A stretch of 60,870 bases of DNA, taken from an uncultured Eubacteriales bacterium (GTDB lineage: Bacteria > Bacillota > Clostridia > Christensenellales > Aristaeellaceae). The first letter of the stretch is position 1; each line of letters begins with the position of its first letter. Of the stretch, positions 1-6,860 are shown piece by piece. The translations under genes and the position numbers were made by a program. The notes beneath the pieces were generated by a model that saw only the letters and a program-made list of their open reading frames with translations, did no database searches and was not told where the DNA came from. The DNA lies in NCBI GenBank assembly GCA_900315675.1, contig OMZY01000016.1:1-60870 (forward strand), read 5' to 3'.

Positions 1-95
1 AAAAAGCTGCAAAACGGCTGGACAAACAAGCGCGACAAGTACGAGGAAGCCCACCGCGCCGAGTTGACCCTATGGAACGCAGCAAGCCGCTATCT
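1..95 (+). pseudogene. Relaxase fragment (ICE mobilisation protein), cut at the window edge
   Basis: Frame 1 is open from the first base and reads KKLQNGWTNKRDKYEEAHR followed by AELTLWNAASRYL, a wording typical of the coiled-coil tail of relaxases from Clostridia conjugative elements. Around base 95 the similarity stops and the frame continues as unrelated residues to a stop near 264. That continuation is antisense to the HTH gene at 70-432, so it is not part of a relaxase. The 5' part lies outside the window. I infer that a deletion joined the inside of a relaxase gene to the tail of the regulator gene. Assignment rests on recalled family wording over about 31 residues. Confidence 0.5.
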
Positions 96-432
96 CCATC
101 TCCCTTGCTGTTGCGGTTACAATCCGTATGCCTTTATCGCTCATACCGTCCAGCAGCGCGTCAAGCTGCCGCCGCCCGGTGGATTTCTCCGCATTGCTGT
201 TCGGGAAGAAAAATTGATCTACCGAAATATGATACCGGGTTACAAGGTCATAGAATACCTGTAAACTCGGCTGTTGTCCCTTGTTCTCGATATTCGCAAG
301 GTAGCGCGGGGAAATATATAACTCGTCGCTTACCTTTTTGCGGCTCTCGCCGTATTCATTTCTCGCGGCTTTTATAGCTGCCCCGAAAGCCTTAAAGTCG
401 TACAATGGTACGGGTCTTTTTGCCATTTTCAT
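70..432 (-). CDS. XRE-family HTH regulator of an ICE, C terminus replaced
   Basis: 120 residues with a Cro/C1-type helix-turn-helix at about 12-65 (AAIKAARNEYGESRKKVSDELYIS region, then a second helix with SPRYLANIENKG) and the tail RRQLDALLDGMSDKGIRIVTATAR that is characteristic of regulators in Tn916-like and related conjugative elements. The protein binds DNA and probably controls transfer or excision genes. The last residues (EIAACCVP) do not look like the family tail and are encoded by DNA that, on the other strand, belongs to the relaxase stub. The C terminus was therefore probably replaced at a deletion junction near base 95. It may still fold, since the DNA-binding domain is intact. 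Confidence 0.8.
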   Translation of the reverse strand: MKMAKRPVPLYDFKAFGAAIKAARNEYGESRKKVSDELYISPRYLANIENKGQQPSLQVFYDLVTRYHISVDQFFFPNSNAEKSTGRRQLDALLDGMSDKGIRIVTATAREMEIAACCVP

Positions 433-519
433 TCACCCTGTTACATTTTACAGTTCACCTTTCTTTTTGGATATGTCCACACAATTCATATCATTAGGTT
501 AAATACTTCCTGTTGTGTA

Positions 520-548
520 TTGACAGTAGACTGATTTTCTGATAAAAT
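520..548 (+). promoter_or_regulatory. Sigma-70-type promoter of the attenuator leader
   Basis: TTGACA at 520-525, a 17-base spacer and TAAAAT at 543-548. It lies 29 bases before the leader peptide start and is the best promoter match upstream of the radical-SAM gene. Confidence 0.75.
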
Positions 549-576
549 AAAATTTATGTAAAAGGAGGCGGCGTTT

Positions 577-603
577 ATGTTGCATAGCATGCGTATTAGA
601 TAA
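577..603 (+). CDS. Leader peptide MLHSMRIR
   Basis: Eight codons with a strong ribosome binding site (AAAGGAGG at 561-568, 8 bases before ATG) followed at once by hairpin-forming DNA. The arrangement (promoter, tiny well-translated peptide, two terminator-like hairpins, then a resistance-type gene) matches the attenuators upstream of ribosomal-protection tet genes in Tn916-family elements. I infer that ribosome slowing on this peptide lets transcription read into the gene at 825. Confidence 0.65.
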   Translation: MLHSMRIR

Positions 604-623
604 GCATTGAAAAAAAGGATTTT

Positions 624-647
624 CCCATTTTCAACATGGGCTTTTTT
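624..647 (+). terminator. First attenuator hairpin
   Basis: CCCAT at 624-628 pairs with ATGGG at 636-640, followed by C and six T. It begins 20 bases after the leader peptide stop, where a translating ribosome could interfere with it. Confidence 0.5.
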
Positions 648-754
648 GTCATGCTTATTTTGCGGATGCTATACAAAAAACTAACGACGTATAGATATAG
701 TATAGACATAGTGCAAGCTATGCCTTAGTTTTGTTGTACTGCTCTGTGCATTAT

Positions 755-800
755 AAATGCAGGTCAATGCTCATGTTGAGGATTGACCTGCATTTTTTTG
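755..800 (+). terminator. Second attenuator terminator just before the radical-SAM gene
   Basis: AAATGCAGGTCAA (755-767) pairs perfectly with TTGACCTGCATTT (783-795), then a T tract. This strong intrinsic terminator sits about 25 bases before ATG 825, so the gene can only be expressed by read-through or from a second promoter. The AT-rich stretch between the two hairpins (about 665-740) contains further complementary segments that could form alternative structures. Confidence 0.75.
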
Positions 801-824
801 TGTAAAAAGGACGAGTGAAATATA

Positions 825-1934
825 ATGCTTAAAAAATATTGGATAAAATGTCCGATTTGTAACGGAAAGACGAGAGTTCAAGTATTTCATAATACTGTAT
901 TAAAAGATTTTCCTCTTTTCTGCCCTAAATGCAAATTGACGCATATCATTGATGTAGAAAAATTAGAGATTGTAATCAAAAATACAGAAAATGATCCATA
1001 CGGATTTACTTACAAAGAAATGTCGGAAGTTATTGGCGAGAATGAAGCAAAAGCCTTATATGAAGAATTATATAAGCAATTACCACGCAAAAAAAATCTA
1101 TCAATGTTGGTAAAAAATATTTGCAAAAGCAGTGATACTGAAAAGTATGTTTACGAACTGAAAGACAACAAATACATTGAAACGGTTTTTATCAAGCGGC
1201 GAGATGGTGGAACTGTTTGCGTGAGCACACAAGTCGGTTGTCCTGTTGGTTGTATTTTTTGTGAGTCCGGGCGAAATGGCTTTGTTCGTAATCTAACATC
1301 GTCAGAAATCGTACAACAGATTATATTGTTGCGTCGAAAAGTAAACCGTATCGTTTTTATGGGTATGGGAGAGCCTTTATTCAATTATGACAACTTGATA
1401 AAAGCAATCCATATTCTCCGAGATAGATATGGGCTCAACTTTCCAACCGACGGCATTACCATATCAACAGTTGGTCCGGTCGATCAATTAAAAAAATTGC
1501 GCGAGGAACATCTTAAAATTCAGTTGACAATATCTTTACACGCAGCAACACAATCTGCAAGAAATCGTATTATTCCTCACATGCGCATATATGCTATTGA
1601 AGATGTTGTTAAGCAAGCCTTATCCTATTCTGAAAGGCATAATCGCAAAATTGTCTTTGCGTATTTGCTTTTACCGGGTATAAATGACCGGCCCTCAGAT
1701 GTAAGACAACTTGCAAAATGGTTTCGGGGCAAAAAAGTTATGATTAACGTGTTACAATACAACCCAACAAGCAATTCAAGAATTAAAGCACCACAGAAAC
1801 GGGAAATAGTTGCATTCAAACATCAATTAGAGCAAGCAGGACTTGAAGTTACTATGAGAGTTTCTCATGGCAGAGAGATTAACGCGGCTTGTGGACAGTT
1901 AGCTAACACATATAATAAATTCAAAAAAAAATGA
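825..1934 (+). CDS. Cfr/RlmN-like radical-SAM rRNA methyltransferase with N-terminal cysteine-rich KTR domain
   Basis: 369 residues. Residues 1-50 form a zinc-ribbon-like unit (C9, C12, C33, C36, with GKTR between) matching the small cysteine-rich KTR protein usually encoded separately downstream of tet genes in Tn916-type elements. Residues from about 115 on are an RlmN/Cfr radical-SAM domain: iron-sulphur cysteines C139, C143, C146 (CPVGCIFC), SAM-binding GMGEP at 180-184, and both methyl-relay cysteines, C132 and C356 (AACGQL). Family members methylate adenosine 2503 of 23S rRNA at C2 (RlmN) or C8 (Cfr, giving resistance to several ribosome-targeting antibiotics). Which position this one modifies cannot be read from the sequence; AYLLLPGIND and QYNPT recall Cfr. 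The attenuator upstream and low GC content compared with the rest of the window suggest recent import as an inducible cargo gene. Confidence 0.85.
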   Translation: MLKKYWIKCPICNGKTRVQVFHNTVLKDFPLFCPKCKLTHIIDVEKLEIVIKNTENDPYGFTYKEMSEVIGENEAKALYEELYKQLPRKKNLSMLVKNICKSSDTEKYVYELKDNKYIETVFIKRRDGGTVCVSTQVGCPVGCIFCESGRNGFVRNLTSSEIVQQIILLRRKVNRIVFMGMGEPLFNYDNLIKAIHILRDRYGLNFPTDGITISTVGPVDQLKKLREEHLKIQLTISLHAATQSARNRIIPHMRIYAIEDVVKQALSYSERHNRKIVFAYLLLPGINDRPSDVRQLAKWFRGKKVMINVLQYNPTSNSRIKAPQKREIVAFKHQLEQAGLEVTMRVSHGREINAACGQLANTYNKFKKK

Positions 1935-1961
1935 TTAAAAGTGCCAGACGCATAGACGCAG

Positions 1962-2009
1962 AGCCGATAACGCATTAGGTCAAAAAACCTATGTGTTATC
2001 GGCTTTTTT
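1962..2009 (+). terminator. Terminator of the radical-SAM gene
   Basis: AGCCGATAACGCATTAGGT pairs with ACCTATGTGTTATCGGCT across a short A-rich loop, then a T run. It begins 28 bases after the stop codon. Confidence 0.85.
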
Positions 2010-2407
2010 ATTTAATATTGCGCAAAAGCCGCTGTTCCCTATTATAGAATGGATTGCGGGTAGTGTATTAAAGTCGCCCTTTTTTAAGGATACGGCGGTA
2101 TCGGGGAGGTATCGCCGTGTCCATTTTTATTTACTGTAACCCGCCTAATGCTTTGCGGTCAAAAAAAGCTATGCTCCGCAAGCGGGATATTCCGGCTATG
2201 AGTATGAACTGTCAATACATCTAAATACTTCTTACATTTCCTTTGCGCTCGTCCGCGTCTTGCGGACGGGCGCATTTTGCTTTTTTCAACTTTTTTCTGA
2301 AAAACGCACTCAAGAGCCATCTCCCGAACGGGTACGGAGCGAAAGGGGCAGAGAGGACAAGCCCTTAACTCCCGTCCTCTACTCCACGCGGGAAGGAGGT
2401 GAACTCT
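2010..2407 (+). other. Gene-free ICE spacer with two hairpins
   Basis: No convincing gene. A GC-rich hairpin with T tract lies at 2088-2127. A second terminator-like hairpin, GCGCTCGTCCGC (2245-2256) with GCGGACGGGCGC (2262-2273, one G-T pair), is followed by ATTTTGCTTTTTT. They may insulate the sigma-factor gene from read-through. Nothing else was recognised. Confidence 0.5.
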
Positions 2408-2845
2408 ATGGAGCTATCTTCTTCCGACAAGGAAAGAATACAACATCAGTACGACGCATTAGCAAAGAAAACTTTGGTTGGCGAAGCGAAAAGCCACCGC
2501 CGCACTCTTGCGAAACGCGCAGCACGCGAAGTACCTTTTTCGGATTTGAGCGAAAGCGAACTCGCGCAGCTTTTCACAACGGACGAATACAAAAGCGATT
2601 ATTTCCGTTTTCAAGTGTCCGGCTTTGATGTACTCGTCAAAAATGAACTGCTTGCCGAAGCCCTTAACGCTTTGCCCGAAAGGAAACGCGACATTATCCT
2701 TTTGTCCTACTTCTTGGACATGAGCGACGCGGAAATTGCTGAACTGCTGAATGTTGTACGCACGACGGTTTTCCGGCACAGGAAATCCGCGCTTGCGAAA
2801 ATCAAACAGTATTTGGAGGGAAAAGCAGATGATGAATACCGTTAG
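2408..2845 (+). CDS. ICE sigma-70-like factor
   Basis: 145 residues from ATG 2408, chosen because GGAGGT lies 7 bases upstream; a GTG at 2399 would overlap it. The C-terminal half is a sigma region 4-like helix-turn-helix (NALPERKRDIILLSYFLDMS, then DAEIAELLNVVRTTVFRHRKSAL), the form found in Tn916-family and related ICEs, where it is followed by a short HTH-like gene exactly as here. It probably directs RNA polymerase to transfer or excision genes of the element. Stop codon overlaps the next gene (start at 2829), indicating translational coupling. Confidence 0.8.
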   Translation: MELSSSDKERIQHQYDALAKKTLVGEAKSHRRTLAKRAAREVPFSDLSESELAQLFTTDEYKSDYFRFQVSGFDVLVKNELLAEALNALPERKRDIILLSYFLDMSDAEIAELLNVVRTTVFRHRKSALAKIKQYLEGKADDEYR

Positions 2846-3072
2846 GAAATCTGAAAATCTGTTGCCGTTCCCTGTTCATTTCCGCAGCGGCAAACGGCGA
2901 CACAACCGCCATGTGCGCGATCTTGAAGCATTACGAGGGTTACATAGCGAAACTTTGTACCCGCACGCTGAAAGACGACGCGGGCAATACCTATTCCTAT
3001 GTGGACGAGGAAATGCGTAACAGGCTGCAAGTGCGCCTTATTACCCGCACCCTTGCTTTTCATGTAGGATAA
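2829..3072 (+). pseudogene. Frameshifted ICE helix-turn-helix protein
   Basis: The gene starts MMNTVRKSENLLPFPV in one frame and continues in the next frame as ISAAANGDTTAMCAILKHYEG through to LITRTLAFHVG before TAA at 3070-3072. The joined reading reproduces the short helix-turn-helix protein that follows the sigma gene in many related ICEs. An extra C at 2877 (GTT-C-ATT) explains the shift. Unrepaired, the product would be 63 residues of mostly nonsense. A sequencing error is possible but the second half is otherwise intact. Confidence 0.75.
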
Positions 3073-3520
3073 TCTTTTAGCCCATGCGGGGAGCGTGTCC
3101 CCTTTCCACGCTTCCCGTTATGGGCTATTTGTCGTTCCGTAACAGCACATCGGAAACGGTGTACTGTTACAGGCCGACAAAGCCTATTGTTCCTTGACAA
3201 AGAAAGCGGCCTTTGGTGCGCAGCATAACAGGCAACGGGTACATTCCGTCTGTACCGAGCCGGGCGGCGGGTACGCCATGACCGCTTTTCCCCGTTGGGG
3301 AAAAGTCGAGCGAGAACTACCGCGCCGTAAAACAAGTTTAGCAGCTTGTGGGCGACGACATACAAGGCGGCACAATGATACTCCCGCGTTGAACACCCTC
3401 AAAGTATTGCGCGGCGCACCCATAAGCATGGGCCGGGGTGAAACTCCCGTGAGGTTGCAGCTAACAACCGCCCGTTTTGCCTTTTGACGAATATAGTTTA
3501 TCCATACAGGAAAAGGAGGT
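3073..3520 (+). other. GC-rich gene-free stretch of the ICE, possible structured RNA
   Basis: About 450 bases without a credible reading frame on either strand. Several hairpins are visible, including CTTTTCCCC (3285-3293) with GGGGAAAAG (3297-3305). Composition is richer in GC than the surrounding genes. I do not recognise an RNA family. Confidence 0.4.
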
Positions 3521-3527
3521 TTTTCTA

Positions 3528-3701
3528 ATGGATAAAAAACAGACAATTACAACCGAACGCAAAATAGGGAAAATCACCTATCTTGTTCAAGCGTTGCCGA
3601 GTGAAAAGGCAACCGATACAATCCATAAAAAGATTGAAAAACTCATTGTAAAGGATTTGCAGAAAAAGCCCGGAAATCCGGGCTTTTTAGCGTCCGAGTA
3701 G
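3528..3701 (+). CDS. TnpW-like transposon-encoded small protein
   Basis: 57 residues from ATG 3528, preceded by AAAAGGAGGT at the right distance. The middle (GKITYLVQALPSEKATDTIHKKIEKLIVKDL) resembles the small TnpW-type proteins encoded directly upstream of large serine recombinases in Tn4451-like elements. Its role is not known; position suggests a part in excision or recombinase control. The 3' end (AAGCCCGGAAATCCGGGCTTTTT) doubles as a terminator-like hairpin. Confidence 0.6.
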   Translation: MDKKQTITTERKIGKITYLVQALPSEKATDTIHKKIEKLIVKDLQKKPGNPGFLASE

Positions 3702-3778
3702 TGCATTAGGCGGCGGGATATGGTATAATGATAGCAACACATTATACCTGTTTATTCGGCTGTCGGAAAGGAGGACTA

Positions 3779-5452
3779 ATGTTACAGTCGAATAAAATCA
3801 CCGCCCTTTACTGCCGTTTAAGTCAAGAGGATATGCAGGCCGGAGAAAGCGGAAGCATACAGCACCAAAAAATGATACTTCAACGCTATGCGGACGAACA
3901 CCATTTTTTGAACACAAAGTTTTTTGTGGACGACGGATTTTCCGGCGTGAGTTTTGAGCGCGAGGGGCTGCAAGCGATGTTGCAGGAAGTGGAAGCCGGA
4001 CGAGTGGCGACGGTTATTACCAAAGACCTCTCCCGTCTTGGCAGAAACTATCTGAAAACGGGCGAACTCATAGAGATTGTATTTCCCGAAAACGGAGTGC
4101 GCTATATCGCGATTAACGACGGAGTTGACACAGCGCGGGAGGATAACGAGTTTACCCCCTTGCGGAACTGGTTTAACGAGTTTTACGCCCGCGATACAAG
4201 CAAGAAAATCCGTGCAGTTAAACAGGCACAGGCGCAAAAAGGCGAGCGTGTCAACGGGGAATATCCATACGGCTATATCCCAGACCCGAACAACCGCCAC
4301 CACCTTATACCCGACCCGGAAACCGCGCCGATTGTCAAACAGGTTTTCGCTATGTTTGTTAGCGGCGTGCGTATGTGCGAAATCCAAAAATGGCTTGCGG
4401 AAAACAAAGTCTTGACGATTGGAGCGTTGCGCTATCAGCGCACAGGACAGGCGCGGTATCAGCGGGCAATGATCGCCCCCTATACTTGGCCGGACAAAAC
4501 GCTCTATGACATATTAGCAAGGCAGGAATATTTAGGGCATACCATAACCGCGAAAACTCACAAGGTATCCTACAAGTCGAAAAAGACCCGGAAGAACGAA
4601 GAAGAACAACGCTATTTCTTCCCAAACACCCATGAGCCGCTTGTTGACGAGGAAACCTTTGAACTTGCGCAAAAGCGGATTGCTACCCGCCACCGCCCGA
4701 CAAAAGCAGCGGAGATTGATATTTTTTCCGGCTTGCTGTTTTGCGCTGGTTGCGGACATAAGATGTATTACCAACAGGGCGTAAATATCGAGCCGCGCAG
4801 GTTTTCCTATTCTTGCGGCGCATGGCGCAACAGGGCAAGGACAGGCAGCGAGTGTACCTCTCATTATATCCGCAAAAACGTACTTCTTGATTTAGTGCTG
4901 GAAGATATGCGGCGGGTTTTGCAGTATGTTAAGGAACACGAACAGGACTTTATCTGTAAAGCTACCGAGTACGGCGACATGGAAGCGAGAAAGACATTAG
5001 CGCAGCAGCAAAAGGAACTTTCCAAAGCACAGGCGCGTATGACCGAACTTGACACGCTTTTCCGCAAGCTGTATGAGGACAACGCATTAGGCAGACTGAC
5101 AGATGAACGGTTTTTGTTTCTAACTTCCGGCTATGAGGACGAAAAGAAATCCCTTGCCGCAAGGATAGACGAGTTACAACAGCAGATCGCAACCGTTACC
5201 GAGCGAAAAAGGGATATATCAAGGTTTATTCAGATTGTCGGGAAATACAGCGACATACAGGAATTGACCTATGAAAACGTCCATGAGTTTATCGACCGTA
5301 TTTTGATACATGAATTAGACCGGGAAACCAACACCCGGAAAATCGAAATCCATTACAGCTTTGTCGGACAGGTTGATACCGAGCAGGAGCCGACGCAAGT
5401 TGTCAACCATGACCGCCGTAACATGGTAGATGTAAAAAGTATCGCTATCTAA
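3779..5452 (+). CDS. Large serine recombinase (integrase/transposase of the ICE)
   Basis: 557 residues from ATG 3779, chosen for GGAGG nine bases upstream; an earlier in-frame ATG at 3728 has no such site. The resolvase domain has catalytic Ser15 in ALYCRLSQED and the arginine-containing KDLSRLGRNYLKTGE helix. Then come the recombinase domain (GYPYGYIPD-like segment at about 155), a zinc ribbon (CAGCGHKM ... CGAWRN) at about 320-365 and a coiled coil. The protein cuts and rejoins element ends, as TnpX and TndX do. It lies at the extreme end of the element, and its stop codon falls inside the junction with the BREX-like ATPase gene. All visible catalytic features are intact, so it could still act on matching ends. 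Confidence 0.93.
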   Translation: MLQSNKITALYCRLSQEDMQAGESGSIQHQKMILQRYADEHHFLNTKFFVDDGFSGVSFEREGLQAMLQEVEAGRVATVITKDLSRLGRNYLKTGELIEIVFPENGVRYIAINDGVDTAREDNEFTPLRNWFNEFYARDTSKKIRAVKQAQAQKGERVNGEYPYGYIPDPNNRHHLIPDPETAPIVKQVFAMFVSGVRMCEIQKWLAENKVLTIGALRYQRTGQARYQRAMIAPYTWPDKTLYDILARQEYLGHTITAKTHKVSYKSKKTRKNEEEQRYFFPNTHEPLVDEETFELAQKRIATRHRPTKAAEIDIFSGLLFCAGCGHKMYYQQGVNIEPRRFSYSCGAWRNRARTGSECTSHYIRKNVLLDLVLEDMRRVLQYVKEHEQDFICKATEYGDMEARKTLAQQQKELSKAQARMTELDTLFRKLYEDNALGRLTDERFLFLTSGYEDEKKSLAARIDELQQQIATVTERKRDISRFIQIVGKYSDIQELTYENVHEFIDRILIHELDRETNTRKIEIHYSFVGQVDTEQEPTQVVNHDRRNMVDVKSIAI

Positions 5453-5885
5453 CCCCAGCAAAGTCAATGCCGCGTTTCTCAAAGTCTTCCTGAACGTATC
5501 CCATGATGACATCGTACAAAGGCATTACGACGCCGCCGATCTCAATGCGCAGAACTTCAAACTTTCCTGCAATAGGCTTCACTTGCTCCGCAAACTTTTT
5601 GTTCTGGAGATACTGAACGTTATCAGCATCCGTAGCAATAGCGGAGATAACACTCATCAAATGGGATTTACCAGTACCATAGTTACCGACAATCAAAACG
5701 CCCTTATTGTCTACCACTTCATCCATCTGGAGTTGGTCAATCACTGGGGCCTGAAGGCTCTCAGCCATCGTGTCGGACATTACATAGGTTTTCACATATT
5801 CGCGTGCCTTATTCTTGTCATCCGCCGTCACAAGCTGAATGACATCCTCAATCGGATGAAAAGAAATCAGATCTGAGTACTTCAT
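5445..5885 (-). pseudogene. brxC: BREX ATPase BrxC/DUF6079-like, N-terminal remnant cut by the ICE
   Basis: From ATG 5885 (GGGAGG upstream) the frame reads MKYSDLISFHPIEDVIQLV and contains a Walker A motif GNYGTGKSH at about residue 70-78. About 145 codons follow the family, then the frame enters the recombinase end and stops at 5445. Family members (BrxC/PglY, DUF6079) are about 1,200 residues, so roughly 88% is missing. They are ATPases of BREX phage-defence systems. The fragment keeps the nucleotide-binding loop but cannot be a full protein. Loss by insertion or deletion at the ICE end is the simplest reading. Confidence 0.75.
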
Positions 5886-5901
5886 TGTTTGTCCTCCCTC
5901 G

Positions 5902-6324
5902 TTAAACGACGCATGTAACATCGTATTTATCTAAATCAAATGTTTTGAAATCGGAATACCCCGTTTCTGCATACATCAGTTTGCCATCGTTATATGTCCC
6001 TGGCCATCTAATTGAGAAATTCTTCTTTTTGCAGGATGCAACCAACACTTGCAAGACATCAATTTGGTATTCAGGATTAAAAAGCACATCAAAGTCCTTT
6101 ACCAAACAGTTATCCGGCAAGCTTGCAATAATTGAATCGATGATGCCAGGCAATTTGAAAGACCTTCTTGCAGGTTTTATATTGACAAGTTTCTCGGCAA
6201 TGAGGATATTTAGCGCGATCGCATTCTTTTCCAAATTCTCATCTGTATAGCAGAAGATGATTGGTTTCATCAGTCCATCAGGACCATTTAGTTGATATTC
6301 ATATTTTGAAATCCGCTTGCCCAT
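5902..6324 (-). CDS. brxF: BrxF-like protein of a BREX type 3 operon, Walker A not evident
   Basis: 140 residues from ATG 6324, with GAAAGGAA upstream; a TTG at 6354 is also possible. The pattern NIKPARRSFKLPGIIDSI, DFDVLFNPEYQIDVLQVL, then RWPGTYNDGKLMYAETGYSDF follows BrxF proteins, in which a target-strand Asp region and WPG...YAEPGH motif recur. BrxF is normally a small P-loop protein placed directly before BrxC, as here (16 bases separate the genes). I cannot find the glycine-rich phosphate-binding loop near the N terminus (KPIIFCYTDENLEKNA stands in its place), so ATP binding may be lost or the family call may be loose. Confidence 0.55.
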   Translation of the reverse strand: MGKRISKYEYQLNGPDGLMKPIIFCYTDENLEKNAIALNILIAEKLVNIKPARRSFKLPGIIDSIIASLPDNCLVKDFDVLFNPEYQIDVLQVLVASCKKKNFSIRWPGTYNDGKLMYAETGYSDFKTFDLDKYDVTCVV

Positions 6325-6354
6325 CTTCAGAACATTCCTTTCACTATACAACAA

Positions 6355-6579
6355 TCAGGTTTCTTTCACATTTTCCTCATCCGGAATAAACTCCACTATA
6401 TCATCAAGAGAGCAATCCAGCGTTTTACAAATCCGCTCCAAGATATCGATGGTAACATTTTCGCCGCGATACATCTTGCTGACGGTGTAGTGACTTACTT
6501 TTGCCTGCTGCTCCAGTTCCTTCTTTTTCATGTCTTTGTCAATAAGGAGTTTCCATAATTTTTTGTAGCTTACAGCCAT
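6355..6579 (-). CDS. Cro/C1-type HTH regulator of the BREX-like operon
   Basis: 74 residues, almost all a helix-turn-helix domain (LEQQAKVSHYTVSKMYRGEN and the following helix). Small regulators of this exact type often open restriction and BREX operons. It lies 30 bases before the BrxF-like gene in the same direction and probably represses the operon. The AT-rich region upstream (6580-6660) should hold the promoter. Confidence 0.8.
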   Translation of the reverse strand: MAVSYKKLWKLLIDKDMKKKELEQQAKVSHYTVSKMYRGENVTIDILERICKTLDCSLDDIVEFIPDEENVKET

Positions 6580-6759
6580 AATTTATCCCTCTCTTATTTT
6601 CGGCAAGTGGTTAGTATAACTCATATTTTATTATAGCACGAAAGTGTGAACAAATCAATCTCAATGTGTGTCATAAAACACATCCATCCGAAAGTTTTAT
6701 GGAACGAACTCTTCTTTGGCAAGCAATGCCTTCCTGATCAGAAAGGCTCAAAACAAAAA

Positions 6760-6783
6760 GATTCCGCCCGGAGGCGGAACCTT
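6760..6783 (-). terminator. Terminator of the relaxase gene
   Basis: TTCCGCC (6762-6768) pairs with GGCGGAA (6773-6779); read on the minus strand it is followed by TTTTTGTTTTG. The rest of 6580-6860 shows no gene. Confidence 0.7.
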
Positions 6784-6860
6784 CTGTTTCTGCTTGTTGG
6801 GGCCAATCCCCAAACCCCGATGATCGAAGATTTCATCTTCGGCGGCGCACCTGACGGCGC

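Noticed and set aside
64-264. Plus-strand frame after base 95 as part of the relaxase
   Set aside because: Past the junction it is only the antisense of the HTH gene.
3184-3546. Open frames on both strands in the gene-free ICE segment
   Set aside because: Products look random, starts have no ribosome sites, and frames on both strands overlap one another.
6580-6860. Left attachment site (copy of the tRNA-Arg 3' end)
   Set aside because: No stretch matching the tRNA end was seen; the spacer only holds a terminator and AT-rich promoter-like DNA.
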